A DNA stretch of 64,000 nt from Diphasiastrum complanatum (taxonomy: Eukaryota; Streptophyta; Lycopodiopsida; Lycopodiales; Lycopodiaceae): NCBI GenBank assembly GCA_029204225.1, contig CM055092.1, forward strand, positions 83,184,212-83,248,211, in the 5' to 3' direction. The stretch's first letter is position 1; each line of letters opens with the position of its first letter. The notes under the pieces are model-generated. The model made no database searches. It was not told where the DNA came from and saw only the letters and a list, made by a program, of their open reading frames with translations. Positions 46,977-59,580 of the stretch are shown here, in pieces. Made by a program: the position numbers and the translations under genes.

Positions 46977-48110
46977 GTTGGGGAATGGTGGACGAAACAT
47001 GGAATTAACGAACCTGAAGGATCGGTCCAGAAGTCGAATAGATCGAATCAAGATGATCCTACTATTGTGCGAAGGTAGAGTTCAGCTAATTCCCTCGGTG
47101 CATGCACTACTACAATAGTAGCCGAACACAATACAGAGTTGCGCAATTGTTTGCGGAAGTAAAGAATGTCAGACAGAAAGACATAGCAAATTAAACATAC
47201 AATACTGATAAGAACTCCTAACGCAAAGACAATAGTAAATTCAGATTAGTGCATAGAAATACATGTTAGTTTGATGTTGTGAGCACAAGATAGAAACGGG
47301 CGAAACCGCGTGCTCAAGAAGCTAACTCCGCTTTGTAAAAGCTATGAGCTTATTACTGACAATCACTCTGAACAAAGAATCAATGCATGAAAGCATCTAC
47401 AATGTTTGTCTCATTAACTACCTTGTTGAATAGATTACAATCTTTATCTATATATAGTTTATATTTGTGTAGATGAGTGTACAAAAGATGGCGTGGAGTC
47501 GTCGTGTCGTCTGAAAGAGATCGTGTCGGCTGCTGTCATTGTCAAGTTAGTTGCACAATATAAGAAGTGAGCGTGAGGAGGCTTCAATTATTCAAGCAAG
47601 TCATTGACGTGGCCAATTAAGTCGGGATAGTTTATAAGCCGATATGTCAAAGTACACTTTGGACAAGTCGATATGTCGGACACTTCAGACAAGTCGATAT
47701 GTTGGACTTCTTGATATCTCGGCCAAGCCCGATAAGTTGAGCGCCATTCTCTTGCCTGTCTTCGATAATAGAGTAGTTCTGCATACTGTGTGACAATGCA
47801 TGTAAAACTGCAGCGATATGAATGGAACTAGATTAACATGGGATTTAGGAGGGTAAATGAGGAGATTAATCAAAACACCCCCCCCTTAATCTGAATCCGT
47901 AAATGCCTTTGATCTTCAGACTAAACAATGCACAAAATTTGTTGTGTGCATCAATGCTCAATGCCTTGGTAAACACATCTGCAATCATGTCTTGTGTTCA
48001 ACAGTATGTTAAGCTTACCTCTTTCTCAATAATCTTGCCCCTGACATAGTGATATTGAATCTCAATGTCATGTACTACTAGTACATTAGTGCTTATCAAT
48101 GCTTTAGAAT
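46977..48110 (-). mobile_element. Copia element 6, 3' end with 901-bp LTR
   Basis: The LTR occupies 47877-46977 on the minus strand (TGTTTTGATTAATC...TTCCCCAACA). It is preceded by a G8 polypurine tract (C-run at 47878-47885). Upstream coding is the RNase H tail: DIEIQYHYVRGKIIEKEVSL and DMIADVFTKALSIDAHNKF. Similarity stops at about 48,110. No target duplication can be checked because the right half is gone. Confidence 0.75.
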
Positions 48111-48139
48111 ATCCATTGTAAGCTTTGTAAGCCCAAAAG

Positions 48140-48905
48140 GAACTATTAGCCTTAAGAACAAGGTGGTTCCCTCTTTAGGCCCTTTAAAGTAACTAATAAG
48201 GATAATAGCCCAATAAGGGCCCAATGTAGTTTAACAAATACTTAAAAACGACTAACTATCCTTCAAGATAGTTAAGTTAAGTTATGTAAGAGCATTGTCT
48301 ATAACTAGACAAGAGAGATCATTTTGTGAATCTTTTGGCTCATTTGCAAGTGAGAGCTTCTTGCTTCTTCCTTGTGAGCCATAGGGATCTCCATTGCTAG
48401 GTCTCATGTGCCCTATCCACATGAATCAATGCTCATATTCATAGCTTGTATTCTTCTTTCCATTACTAATGGAATTCTATGATGATCTCCATGTTTCTAG
48501 CTTTCTATGGACATGCTATCTTGATTGTCGTGTTCTCTTCTTGCTTTTAGCTTTACTTCTATTATAATTGCTATTTGCTTAGATTTGGCACGTGATATTA
48601 TATTTTTTTTAAACACCCATTTCTTGAGTCAGTTTTTACGTGTTCTCATTAATTATTTTTAGAATCATCATAACTATTCCGTTTGAGCTCAGAATTCAAT
48701 GCTGTAAAAAGCAAAAGTGCTCAATTTTATATGAATTTCAAGTCATCATAGAATTTTGAGTTTTAAGTAGGTGGAGAAACTGTCAAGAGCTTATTTCCTT
48801 GCAAAAATTAAACTTCACAATTTTTTCTATAAGGGTCCTTATAATTTTTCAAACTCATATTCTCCCTTGATTTGTCAAAATAGATTCAATCATGTTGTGA
48901 TTATC
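48140..48905. other. Unassigned, possible LTR
   Basis: The stretch from TGTAAGCCCAAAAGGAACTA (about 48,129) has the look of an LTR (GGGCCCAATGTAG, CT-rich middle) but I could not define a second end, PBS or partner copy. From 48,600 to 48,905 nothing is recognised. Confidence 0.25.
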
Positions 48906-49212
48906 AGTATGAGGAGCACAATGACGTAATTCAGATGAATATGAGCAACACAACTCATGTGGAGACAGTTTGGGTTATGATGAAAACTATTTTGACCAAA
49001 ATAAAAACCATGAGCTGTACCAGCCAAAGCAATCTAATATTGATGGAAGTTTTTATAGTAGTGACAATGATGATGAGCTATATTCACGACAATCAAAACG
49101 TCATCGCAATTCACAAGGTGGTGAGCACACACTGCGGTACATGAGTTCTATGTGCCAACTTGAGCAATCATCATCTCATGTGCAGCAATGCATACATATG
49201 TCTTTAAATTGA
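48906..49212 (+). CDS. Ser/Asn/Gln-rich coding-like segment of unknown origin
   Basis: From about 48,932 an open frame reads NSDEYEQHNSCGDSLGYDEN, YFDQNKNHELYQPKQSN, DNDDELYSRQSKRHRNSQGG, ending HMSLN and a TGA at 49212. A short basic SKRHR segment could be a nuclear-localisation-type patch. An acceptor-like GTGATTATCAG precedes it at about 48,908. The composition is like a disordered region of a nuclear regulatory protein and unlike the surrounding retroelement proteins. I do not recognise the family. It could be a stray exon of a host gene or a captured gene fragment. Confidence 0.35.
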
Positions 49213-49224
49213 TTTTAAGTCATT

Positions 49225-49432
49225 TTGGCCTGTGTGTCTCCTTTTTCACGAAGGGGCAAAAAAGGTGAAGTTGCCTTAAAAATGGTTTCTAAGGCTTTCT
49301 GGCTACTGTGTCTCTTTTTTTGCAAAGGGGCGAAAAAGATGAAAAAGACGAAGGTGCCTTAAAATGGTTTTCTAAGGCATTCTGGCTACTGTGTCTCCTT
49401 TTTCGCGAAGGTGCCTAACAATGGTTTAAGAC
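49225..49432. repeat. Minisatellite-like tandem repeat (about 75-84 bp units, 2.6 copies)
   Basis: Units start at 49225, 49300 and 49383. Each has TGGC(C/T)(T/A)(G/C)TGTGTCTC, then a TTTTT...CGAAGG(G/T)GC block, and GCCTTAAAAATGG...TCTAAGGC. It lies just downstream of the unidentified coding-like ORF and in or next to the 3' LTR of the minus-strand Copia element at 49.5-50.5 kb. Confidence 0.65.
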
Positions 49433-49543
49433 AAAAAAATCTCAAAGGAAAAATGTGAAGGTCCGAAAACATATAGTCGGCCTTCAGTTTTCAGGATGCT
49501 CATTACTTGAATGATTTGTTGAAGACTAAGCATAAGAAATCTA

Positions 49544-50484
49544 TCACTCCCCCTTAATGTGAATCCTGAAAATCTTTGATTTAACATATCGTTAAATCTG
49601 AGATGTTGCTTCTTTGATAGAGCCTTTGTGAAGTAATCTGTTACCATGTAGATTGTTCTGCAAAAAACTAAGTCTACCTCCTCGTTGTGCACTTTCTCTC
49701 TAGGGTAATGATACCTGATTTCTATATGTTGCTATGAGAGTGAAATCTCAGATTGAGAGATAGCGCTATTGTGCTTTGATTGTCACAATAGCTTGTTGTA
49801 GAAAGTGTTTGTGCAAGGTTGAGGTTTGCAAGCAGTTGCCTGAGCCAGATGGCCTCTTTGGTTGCATTTGTGACAGCTATGTATTCGGATTCCATTGATG
49901 ATAATGCAACTGAGGTATGCTTCCGGTTGTTCCATGAGATTGGGCCTTGGTTGTATAAAAATACAAATCCAGAAGTTGATTTTCTGGTGTCGACATCTTC
50001 TGCCCAATCTGCATCTGTGTAGGCTTCAAGGATGTTGGCAGTTAGGCTGCTTCCATAGCAGATGCTGAGAGTTGTTGTTGTTTGGATGTACTTCATGACC
50101 TTTGTTAGCACTTTTCAATGAGCTACGTATGGATTTGACAGGAACTGGCTGAGTGTACTGACTGAATATGCAAGGTTTGGCTGAGTGTATCGACTGGATA
50201 TGTCGTGTACAGATCATTGCGTACATCAGTGAGCCGATGATGGATTGAAATGGGTAGCGCTTCATCTCCTCCTTTTCTACCTCAGTTTGAGGAGACAGTT
50301 CCTTTGATAGCTTTAGTCCAGGGTCGAGTGGAAAGAGACTGGGTTTGTAGTTGGCCATTCCATACTTTTCTAGCACGTTGTTGAGATATCGTTGCTGACT
50401 GATAAAGATCGGTATGCTAGGTCGATCTCGTTGAATTTGGATTTCGAGACAATAGTGGGCTGATGATAAAGCTTTTGACCACAT
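49544..50484 (-). pseudogene. Copia element 7: RT end and RNase H
   Basis: The minus strand encodes late RT (QQRYLNNVLEKYGMANYKPS, YPFQSIIGSLMYAMICTRH) and RNase H (EAYTDADWAEDVDTRKSTSG, SVALSSMESEYIAVTNATKE, AIWLRQLLANLNL). After further frame changes comes MVTDYFTKALSKKQHLRF. It ends at a PPT (TTAAGGGGGAG) at about 49,545 with an LTR-like TGATAGATTTC start. Frameshifts near 49,740 and 50,110 divide it. The upstream half and 5' LTR are missing. Confidence 0.8.
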
Positions 50485-50799
50485 CAGCTGAAACTAACTC
50501 TTCGTCTGCTACTCTTCTTTTGGCATTTTTGGTTCTATTATCAGCTCATTTGTGCCCTCTTCTCTTCAGCCTCGTCTTTTATTCTTTTCCAAGGTGCCCT
50601 TTCTCCCTCTTTTCCCATATCTTGTGGCATTAGACAAAACTGTTTCCTTTTCCCCTATTAATTGTTATCGCCACCAAGCCGCTTATAACCATATTTACAA
50701 ACTTATTCTCTCTCCTTCAGGCCTTTTGCCTTCTGTAATATTTTTCTCGGCCCCTAGCTCTTTTCCAAAGATCTAGCTTATATAATTGAGCTTCACCAA

Positions 50800-51060
50800 C
50801 TCTTTGTTTCTCTTCTTCTCCAAGAAATAAGGCGATTCTGCTACATCTTTGACTCGAAGGTCAATATGAAAAAATTATATCTTATTGTTCTTTCTCATGA
50901 GGCTATTGGGACCGGGTGCCAAGCATTAGAACTTAACATTCTCCAACATGTTGCCATTTTCAGGTACCTTGGATTCCCTTTGGGAGCTTCTCTTTCTAAT
51001 TGAGATCACTTCAACTAGATTATCGAGAGAACCTGATCTCAAGCACATCATTTCTTTTTA
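50800..51060 (+). pseudogene. LINE reverse-transcriptase fragment
   Basis: Reads FCYIFDSKVNMKKLYLIVLS, then VAIFRYLGFPLGASLSN and, after stops, DHFN*IIERT. This matches the L1-type RT segment (...SGLKVNxxKS..., YLGxPLG, HWxxII). Only this short portion survives. Confidence 0.6.
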
Positions 51061-52906
51061 CTTCAACCATTTTCTATTCATTTGTTGAAAATCCTTCAAA
51101 AATGTTATTTCAAATACGTATTTTAGTTATAGTTATACTTTCAATAAAATAGCTATTTGTTAAATGCAATGTTGTTGCTATATGTGTTTGTTGGTGTTCC
51201 AAGCAATATCTAAAACTGAAAATGCAATCTCCTATACTAGAGTTATGAAGATAGTTACATAAGTTTGTAAATCATAATAGTCTAGTGAAAACACAATCAA
51301 GCATTTTTTTTTAATCATGTTGCTTATTGCAAAGTTAGAACATATACGATGATATTTAATAGAAAAATTGGTTCAAAGAAGTTGCAACACTTATCAAACT
51401 TTATCTATTTATATCCACATAGTGCCATTATACTTAAGTCCCGCAAAAGATACCCTACTATTGCTCATATATAGTGTGGTTTTCTTTGGCAGCATAATGC
51501 ACCCATGTTTTTTATCCATTGGGTCATATTGATGACCTCATGTGGCATACTTGGTGCATTTTTTGTCAACTCATATTATTATTTGGCAAAAAATCTCATA
51601 CCCTAATACTATTGCTTGGCGAAAAACTCTTTTAAAATGCTTTAGGTATCCTGGTCATGATCTTGGTGTTTCTTCCTACTCCACTTGTATGTTAGTGTGA
51701 TACCCAGACAAGAACATTAAAAAATGGCATATGCCATATACACTTTTGCAAGTATCTTCTCGAATACATGCACTTTTATAATAGTTTCTTTTTTCTAGAA
51801 TCAAAATTTTATGTATGACAAGACTAAAGATGATTTCACTTTCAAAAGGGAGACTTATGGAATATATCATGCATAGGATCATATATTGGACAATAAGTGC
51901 ACACCATTATGAGTTGCACAAAGAACATATATTTGGGCCTCGTTATGAGTTGGCATTGGTTAGAGACATTTAGGAACCAAATGGTCATCAATGGGCTTCC
52001 AATCTTAAGTCACATACTCTAGGACCACATATATTATAACTTAAATTGTTAGTCTCATTAGTGATGGATGATTATTTGGAAACTAATAGTTAAGTCCAAT
52101 AAGTAATTTGTTATATAGTGAAGCGCACTTCAATAACACTTTTGATACACATTCAAGATATGTATTTGAGTATTGTCGTTCATTTATATGAAGATTTACA
52201 TTATGCTACTATGTTTCAATTATTTTGTAGCTCCTTTATTTCAATGTTATGTGTGTTACCAAGTCATAATCCTAACTTTTAGTAGCTTCATTAAAACTAT
52301 TGAGGTGCATCATTGGCTATGTTTGCCAACTATTCCTTAAGTAGTATTTGGCCTAATAACAACAATGATACACCCTCATTTTGTTTCTTGATCTCCTTTT
52401 GATTGTAACCCACCATGACTTGTAAATGCAAGTCACACTAGCTAGGTCTATTTAGTAAAAATCCCAACTCTTCAAATAACCAAGCAATTCTTAATGCTAT
52501 TTGTTCTTATCATCTCTAGCATTATTCCCTTCCTTGTTTATGTCACATTTTCTACTATCATTGGTGTTTACCTATGATGTTCTTTTTGTCTTTTCCTTGT
52601 AAAAGCCTTATTTTTCTTACTCTTTCAAATTGTTTCATGCAAACTAATTTTCATCACTAGAATATCCCAATCTATTTTCTCATCTATGTCAGGCCTTACA
52701 TGTCTATCTCCTACTCTTGACACTAATTGCAACAATTGTTCCTTTCTCCCACAATGCATATAGAAATTCTTGTGTCAATACTTTGAAATTCAATTTTTAC
52801 TTGATGGTGCAAAAACAATGTTTTAGTTTTGGGCATGAAGATATATATAGTCTTCCTACCTAGACACTACCTTCTCATTTGCATCTTGATTTCACGTGTG
52901 TCTGAC
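51061..52906. other. Intergenic, nothing recognised
   Basis: AT-rich DNA with many stops on both strands. I find no domain-bearing ORF, no LTR boundary and no RNA gene. Confidence 0.45.
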
Positions 52907-55470
52907 TGTTAGATAATTCCATTATCGAGAGTGATTCATCTGAATAATCGATCTCTAATCTACATCCATTCATTATCCAGTTCTGTAGTTTTATTCGTGT
53001 TTCTACACAGTCTGCATAAATACTCAAAAATTGCTCACCAGGTGGCTCCGACATATGAACAACCTCCGACATATTAGATGACTCCGACAAAAGTCAAAAG
53101 AGTCGAACATGTCGAAGGATGATAGTTACTATTCCACATTATATAGCTAAAGACTTGCCCTAACTTGCAGGTAAATTTCTGGGAAGTCCTAATTGGAGCT
53201 GCAATATTCTATACATAACTTTGCACTCTGAAATTGTTTAGCTCCGAAATCACTTTAGTACTAATGATTTCAAAGTTAGTTACTAAAAGTCTGAATGTGA
53301 CTTTTGTCATTTTTACTTTGTTCAATTATTGATAGGCGTAGGCATGCATTAGGAAACAAGGCTCATTCTACTATGCTCGATAGTTCGTTCATAGACTTCG
53401 ACTTATCGAATCAACATTCCTTCTTCCAACATGGTATCAGAGCACTATTATTAGATACCCTTTATGGTATCAGAGCAATATCATTAGATACTTTTCATAG
53501 TATCAAATTCTTATCAGAGCACACTTGCGCTTAATCTTCAATTTGTGGTATCAAATCTCAGTATCAGATAATTGATTTCCAATTGTAGCATCGCACGACA
53601 TCATTCTTAAGTCATCGACTTATCAACAAACTCAGTTCTAGATGGATTCTCAAAGTAAAGTCAGTCTCATTACAGACAAGCTGAATGGATCCAATTATTT
53701 TTTGTGAAAATTTAAGATGAAGACCTTGCTAATCGCCAATGAGTTGTGGGATGTTGTCATAGATATTGAAGTGAAGCTTGAAGACGACTCAAAGTGAAAA
53801 TCAAAGGATGGTAAAGCTTTTGCGCTTATTATTTTCAATATATCATACACTCAGATTGGCCACATATTTGAAGCTCAAACTTTGAAAGAAGTATGGGACA
53901 TCATGAGCTCAGTACTATATGATGTGAGAACGTGACTTCCAAGTTGCATCTCAGAAGAAGATTCTTCACACTCAAGATTTCGAATAATGATTCACTTCAT
54001 AATCACGTTAACCAATTTAAGAATCTCGTACAACAGATGGCAATTGCAGATCGATCATCAACAATCAAGACGCAATCATGACATTGCTTTCAAGCTTCTC
54101 TTCTATATACGAGAATTGGGTGATGATCATATCAACACACTCTGATTTAACTTTCACTAGAGTTATCACTATGTTGCTACAAGAAGACAATCGAAAAAGT
54201 CAAGACACCTCTTCGACTTCATCATCTCATGCTCTAGGCAGTCTACATCAAATCAAAAGTTGTCACAAAGTCAAGAGCAATTATTAAATCCACAGTCGAA
54301 GAAGAAGTTGTTTAGTAAGTATTGCAAGTGCACTAATCATGAGATCCAGGATTGTAGGGTATTAAAAGCAAAGAATGCCAACAAGCAACCATATCAACAG
54401 GCGAACGTCGTCACAATATCATCTTTATCTACCAAACTCGACATGGACGAAGGAGCGTTTGTGGTCAAAGACCAAAAGGCATGACTCGATAATTCTTGGT
54501 TTCTGGATTTTGGAGCTACTCAACATATGACCAGTCGTCGTGAGCATTTTCACTCCTATACGTCTTACAGTACAAAGAAATTTATTCATCTTCGCGATGA
54601 TAGTACACACATTATCAAAGGAGAAGGCACTATAAAATTGATGTTCTAGCATGATCAATTCAAACTACTATCAAAAGTTTTGTATGTACTTAAACTCTCT
54701 ATGAATCTATTATCAGTAAGTAGAATTACTGATCTAGGTCATAGGGTAGAATTTGAGTCTGATCAATGTCGGATTATCGATAGGACAAATAAGATCCTTG
54801 CACTTGGCAAGAGGCATGGATACTTATATAGACCTGACACTAGTCAAGTCTTGAAAATCTCTGGTTTTGTCAATAAAGCATTACTTTGGCATTATAGATT
54901 AGGACACTTGAATCATACATCTGTGTCAAACATGTCTAGACAATCCTTAGCAATTTATCTCGACTATCCAACCAACACATTCGACCTCTCTGTTTGTCAA
55001 AGCTACATCCTTGGCAAACAGACTAGGATTCCTTTTTAGATCGAGTCATAGCATGAAGCAAAAAATGTTCTAGATGTTGTTCATTCAGATATATGTGGTC
55101 CAATGCAAACTTCGTCGTTGCTTGATGCAAATTATTTCATTACCTTCATTGACGAATATTCTAGAAAACAGTAATCTATTTTATAGACAAAAATCAGAGG
55201 CTTTCAAAATCTTCCGACAATAAGTTGTATGATCTTGTCAAGTTGAAGATATTCACCAATCGGGATATCATCTTTATCAAAGATCAAAGACGAGGGAAAA
55301 GTTCATATCGTCGAACTATCTGACTCTCTTGAAATATCGAACACTTATGTTCCCAAGTGAAATATTCCTATTGAAGGTCCTAGCTTGTCTACTGTAGATG
55401 AAGAGCTTATCAACATCGAATCTGAAGAAGATGATGTTGCAGTTCAACAACGACACATCATGATGAAAAT
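52907..55470 (+). mobile_element. Copia element 4, decayed and truncated
   Basis: A candidate 5' LTR (52907-53431, TGTTAGATAATTCC...CTTCCAACA) is followed by the PBS TGGTATCAGAGCA at 53432. Degenerate gag from ATG 53643 (MDSQSKVSLITDKLNGSNYF, stops soon after) leads to an odd zinc knuckle YCKCTNHEIQDCRV (about 54,320). The protease is WFLDFGATQHM (DSGA changed to DFGA). Pre-integrase is LLWHYRLGHLNHTSVSN, and integrase begins DVVHSDICGPM, with stops. From about 55,240 it jumps to the post-integrase linker (NRDIIFIKDQRRG...). RT, RNase H and 3' LTR are absent. Confidence 0.75.
53432..53580 (+). repeat. Repeated PBS-like motif after Copia element 4 LTR
   Basis: TGGTATCAGAGCAxTATxATTAGATACxxTTxA occurs at 53432 and again at 53465 (33-bp period). 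Decaying versions (TAGTATCAAATTC, TTATCAGAGCAC, TGGTATCAAATC, AGTATCAGAT) follow to about 53,570. Confidence 0.7.
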
Positions 55471-55474
55471 AATC

Positions 55475-57980
55475 TGATCAAGTTCTATTAGAATTTGCAT
55501 CTCATTCATAGAGTAGATGCTGATTTTTCTACATTGGCAAGATTATTGTTTGTTCTCTTTCTTAACCCAGTTTATGGATTTGGAACATCTTTGATCTGAA
55601 ATCTTTCACATGGTATCAAAGCTTGTGTTTTAGGTTATGAAGGAGGAAATCATATCTATCAATGATTTGGTGAAAATATCAAGGCTAGAGCATGCTAGAG
55701 ATTTCTACACCAAAATCGAGTTTTTTGCATTTGTAGATTGGATGTTTTGTAGATCAAAACCCTATATAGGTTTATAAACTTAATTTTTTATTTTTGAATT
55801 CGCACACTATATTTGGCCAATTTTTGGATCATTGGATCAGCCTAAGTGGTGGCTAATAAATTGCATATCATAATTTCAGCATTTGCATGTAGATTTGAAA
55901 TAATCAATTTTTTGTGATTTTGTCAAAACTCTAATTTTGATTGGATATCTAGATAGTGAAGTTGCTGGACTTCATTTGAGTGTGATTCAATCTTAGGAAG
56001 TGGCAAGAGTCATTACATTGATCATAGGTTAATCAAGATTTCATGATTCTGTGTGTTGATTTGCTTGGTATAAGTGCTAGAAGAGAATTTTTTTGAGAAG
56101 TTTCAAATCTTTGTGATTTCTTTTGAAACCATTTGTTGTTGTTCAAAGGAGTGCTTTGTGCATCGAAACAAATTGAAAGAGAAGATCAGGTCATTGTTAC
56201 ATGGCAACATCAAGTGGAGTGATGTCGGAAGCCAATGATAGGCTTACCTCAAGTAACTATTTATTGTGGGTGAGGATGGAATCACTCCTTGAGATGAATG
56301 ATTTTTGGATATTGTTGTAGGTTGGAGAGACTAGCAACACACAAGATCAAATGAGGTATGATAAGAGGGCCAAAAGGGCTCTACACATGACCAAGATGAA
56401 TGTTACCAATGAGCTTCTCAAGGAAATTGGTAAGTGTACTTCATCAAGTGAGGCTTGGGACTCATTGAATAAGCTTTATGAATCCAAGTCTACTTCTAGA
56501 GTGTTGACTCTAAGAAGACAAATATTTTCTTGTTTGTAAAAGAATGAAGAAAGTCCAAGTACTTTTATTTTGAGGATGAAAGCATTGAATGATGAGTTGG
56601 CTTGCATTGATGAGAGCATTAAGGAAGGAGAACTTGTTCAAGTTATTCTTAATGGATTGTTGGATGCTCATGCTAACATTGTTCAAAGTATTGCTATTCA
56701 AAAGACTTTTCCAAGTTTGATGGATATTCAAGATAGATTAATCAATGAAGAATATAGGCTCCAAGCAAGAAGTGAATCTACATCAACACTTCAAGAGGAG
56801 GCTATGTTAACAAAGGTAAAAAAGTAAAAGTAAGCAAAAGTAAGTGATCTAAAGGGAAAGATCAAGTGGCAGAAAGAAGGATTGATCAAAGCTTAAGTGC
56901 TTCTATTGTGGCATCAAAGGACACTTTGCAAGTGAGTGCTACAAGAAGAAGAGAGATCAAGGAGACAAGCAAGGTAATCTTACTCTTGATGATGATGGTT
57001 TGGATGTTCAAGATGCATATGATGATGCCTTTGTGATGTCTTCATGTATGTTTGATAATGATGGAGATCTAGATCCTTGGTGGATTGATAGTGGAGCAAG
57101 TTCACACATGACATTTCACAAAGAGTACTTCACTTCTTTGTTGGCATATGGAAATGACAAGAGGGTGATCTGCATGGCCAATGATGGTGAGTGTGCAATT
57201 AAAGGGATTGGCACAATTCCTATTTCTCTCTCTACAGATAGGAATGTTCATTTGGAGGATGTCTTGTTTATTTCATCTATTATCAAGAATTTGCTTAGTG
57301 TGAGTCAAATGCTAAGTAAAGGCCTCAAAGTTGAGTTTGATGGAGATGCTTGTATGACCAAAAGGAAGGATGTCTTGACTGGAGAAGGTAAAAGGCAAGG
57401 GAATCTGTTCAAACTAGATGGAGGTAATGGCTAGAAAGAAGGTCGTGATAGGTCTTCCAAGTTTCTTAAGTGGCATCAATCATGTTTGTGAGTCTTGTGC
57501 TTTGTCTAAGTGACATAGACTACCTTATACTAGATCTACAAAGCCTTTTCAACTTGTACATTCAGATATTCATGGATTTATTACAATTAGCAATAGTGGA
57601 GCTAAGATGTATGTAACTTTAATTGATGATTTTAGTAGATTTTGTTGGATCTATCTACTAAAGTGCAAAGATGAAGTGTATGAAATCTTTGTTAAGTTCA
57701 AGAATGCAAGGGAGAACCAATTTTCCACAAGGATCAAGTGCTTAAGCAGTGACAATGGTGGTGAGTACATATCTACCAAGTTCAAGGCCTTTTGTGATGA
57801 GCATGGGATCAAGAGGGAGTATACAACATTAAGGACCCCACAACAAAATGGAGTGGCTGAAAGGAAGAATAGGACTTTATGTGAAAGTGCTAAAGCCATG
57901 AGGTTAAGTGCTAATCTTGATAGACCATTTTGGGATCAAGCTTTGTTGTGTGCCAATTTCTTGTGCAAAAGGAGGTCGAG
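55475..57980 (+). mobile_element. Copia element 5, decayed; interrupted by Gypsy LTR
   Basis: Probable end of a short 5' LTR at 55612 (TTTCACA), then the PBS TGGTATCAAAGC at 55613. Gag from ATG 56201 (ANDRLTSSNYLLWVRMESLL, with stops), zinc knuckle CFYCGIKGHFASECYKKK (about 56,895), and protease WWIDSGASSHMTFHKEYF (about 57,080). The pre-integrase LWH motif is deleted near 57,435. The integrase core has LVHSDIHGF, LSSDNGGEYISTKF and PQQNGVAERKNRTL, ending LLCANFLCKR at about 57,972. At 57981 a Gypsy LTR begins, so the rest is displaced or lost. The 5' LTR length (about 138 bp from 55475) is uncertain. Confidence 0.75.
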
Positions 57981-58291
57981 TGTTGGAGGGTTTGCAAATC
58001 CCAAGGCAACCCTAACCCTAGTTAATAAGTGAGAGGGATTTGGCACCCTACATGTGTAAGTCCAACCCGATGATCACATAGTTATTTGATTGATTAGAAA
58101 GTCAATAGGACTTTTGGCCTTTTTGCAGGACTTTTAATGTCACAGGGCCTAAATGTCAAGTTAGTGAATAAAGTTGGGTTTCCCTCCAGTTTCATGGGAA
58201 CGAACCTACGCGTGACAACTAACTTCGTCTCTTTGATGCTAGATTGACTAGATCATGGTTTGAGATTAGGCCAGGAAAGAAATCCACTACA
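57981..58291 (+). repeat. 5' LTR of Athila/Tat-like element
   Basis: 311 bp, short for this lineage. It contains AACCCTAACCCTAG near 58,010, two telomere-like units that I regard as coincidental. The PBS begins five bases after its end. Confidence 0.75.
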
Positions 58292-58919
58292 ATTTTGGCG
58301 CAGTTTCCGGGGAGCTACGCTAATTTTTCTGTTTGCAACATGATTGTTGGATGGTTAGCTTGCATTAGTCATCTTGTCATGGCATGAATAGGTTAGATCT
58401 GCATTTAGGGTTAGTTTGGGATTGATTTTGCTTGATTTGAGTGGATTTGCTTGTTTGAAATCTAATTTGATTATTAAACAAGAAAAGCTATTTAGATCGC
58501 AGTCTTCAATCTGCACGAGTAGATCTTCATTTATGGATGAAACGATGATTGCCATTGCGCGCTCATCTTTTCTGATCCATTCAGCTCTCCTCAGATCTCT
58601 ATAGAAAAGCTTCTGCGAAAACAAAAATTCAAAGACACAAAATCGTTTGCAAATAAGAAGCAAGTTGAGCGAAGATCATTATGATCTTCTCAATGTGCTG
58701 ATCCAATTGGTTGTCATCTCACCGTATTGATTGCAACTGATTGTGAAGGTGCATGACTGAAGCTACAGTCCTCACTTCATACTTTTGTTTCAATCTTTTC
58801 CACAATGTTAAGATCCAGTTGGATCTGAGATATCAGAAAAAACAACAAAAATTGGTCAAATCTGTCAGATTTTGGTCAAAAGGAGACAAAAAGCATCATC
58901 AGAGCTTATAACTTTTTGC

Positions 58920-59580
58920 CCTCTTTCAGGAAACCTTCGCCGAGTTGCAAACACCTTTGGTTTTGTTCACAAAACCTTTAGTCTGAAGGGCAAAGATTAA
59001 TTCCCAGTAGATTTCCAGAAACATCAGAAAAATCGCAAAAAAACACCAAAAAACATCAAAATCCTAAAAAACCAGAAAATGAACCTTCGTCCGATTCACT
59101 GTGCATAGTGTGTTTCAGATCTATCTACTGCCAGGTTGGCGAAGAATAATACAAAAAATAGAAGGGTTTTCAAAAGATCAGTTGTCATATTGCCATATTT
59201 TTGCCAAAAAAAGTCACTTTTTTGCAAAAATACCAATATTACTCTTGATCCTTCACCAAAACCTTTGCCGAGTTTCCAAAATATTCTATTTATAAAAAAA
59301 ATACTATTTTTGAGTTTGACGAAGATTCTTCATGTCCAGATCATAGAAAATCTTGATTTTTACCCTCGTCAAACTACAAAAATTGTATTATCTTGTGTCA
59401 AAAACCTTCGCCCATTTTTCCATAGTTTTATCTGTGTCACATATTTCATCTGAGAGGTCGACGAAGGTTATTTTCCAAGAAATTGTCAGAAAAATTGATC
59501 AGAGAGTTTTTTTCAAAAATAGCACTATTGAACCTTCGCCGAGCCAATCTTCGCCTAGTGAACCTTTGCCAGTCTTATTT
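58920..59580 (+). repeat. Dispersed CCTTCGCCGAG motif array, leader side
   Basis: CCTTCGCCGAG or variants, on either strand, recur between 58,930 and 59,575: ACCTTCGCCGAGTT, AACCTTCGTCCGAT, TTGGCGAAG, CCTTTGCCGAGTT, TGACGAAGATT, ACCTTCGCCCA, TCGACGAAGGTT, ACCTTCGCCGAGCC and CTTCGCCTAG. Spacing is roughly 40-150 bp. The motif sits in otherwise AT-rich leader sequence of the Gypsy element. Confidence 0.6.

Noticed and set aside
58005-58020. Telomere-like AACCCTAACCCTAG
   Set aside because: Only two units inside a retroelement LTR; not a telomeric tract.
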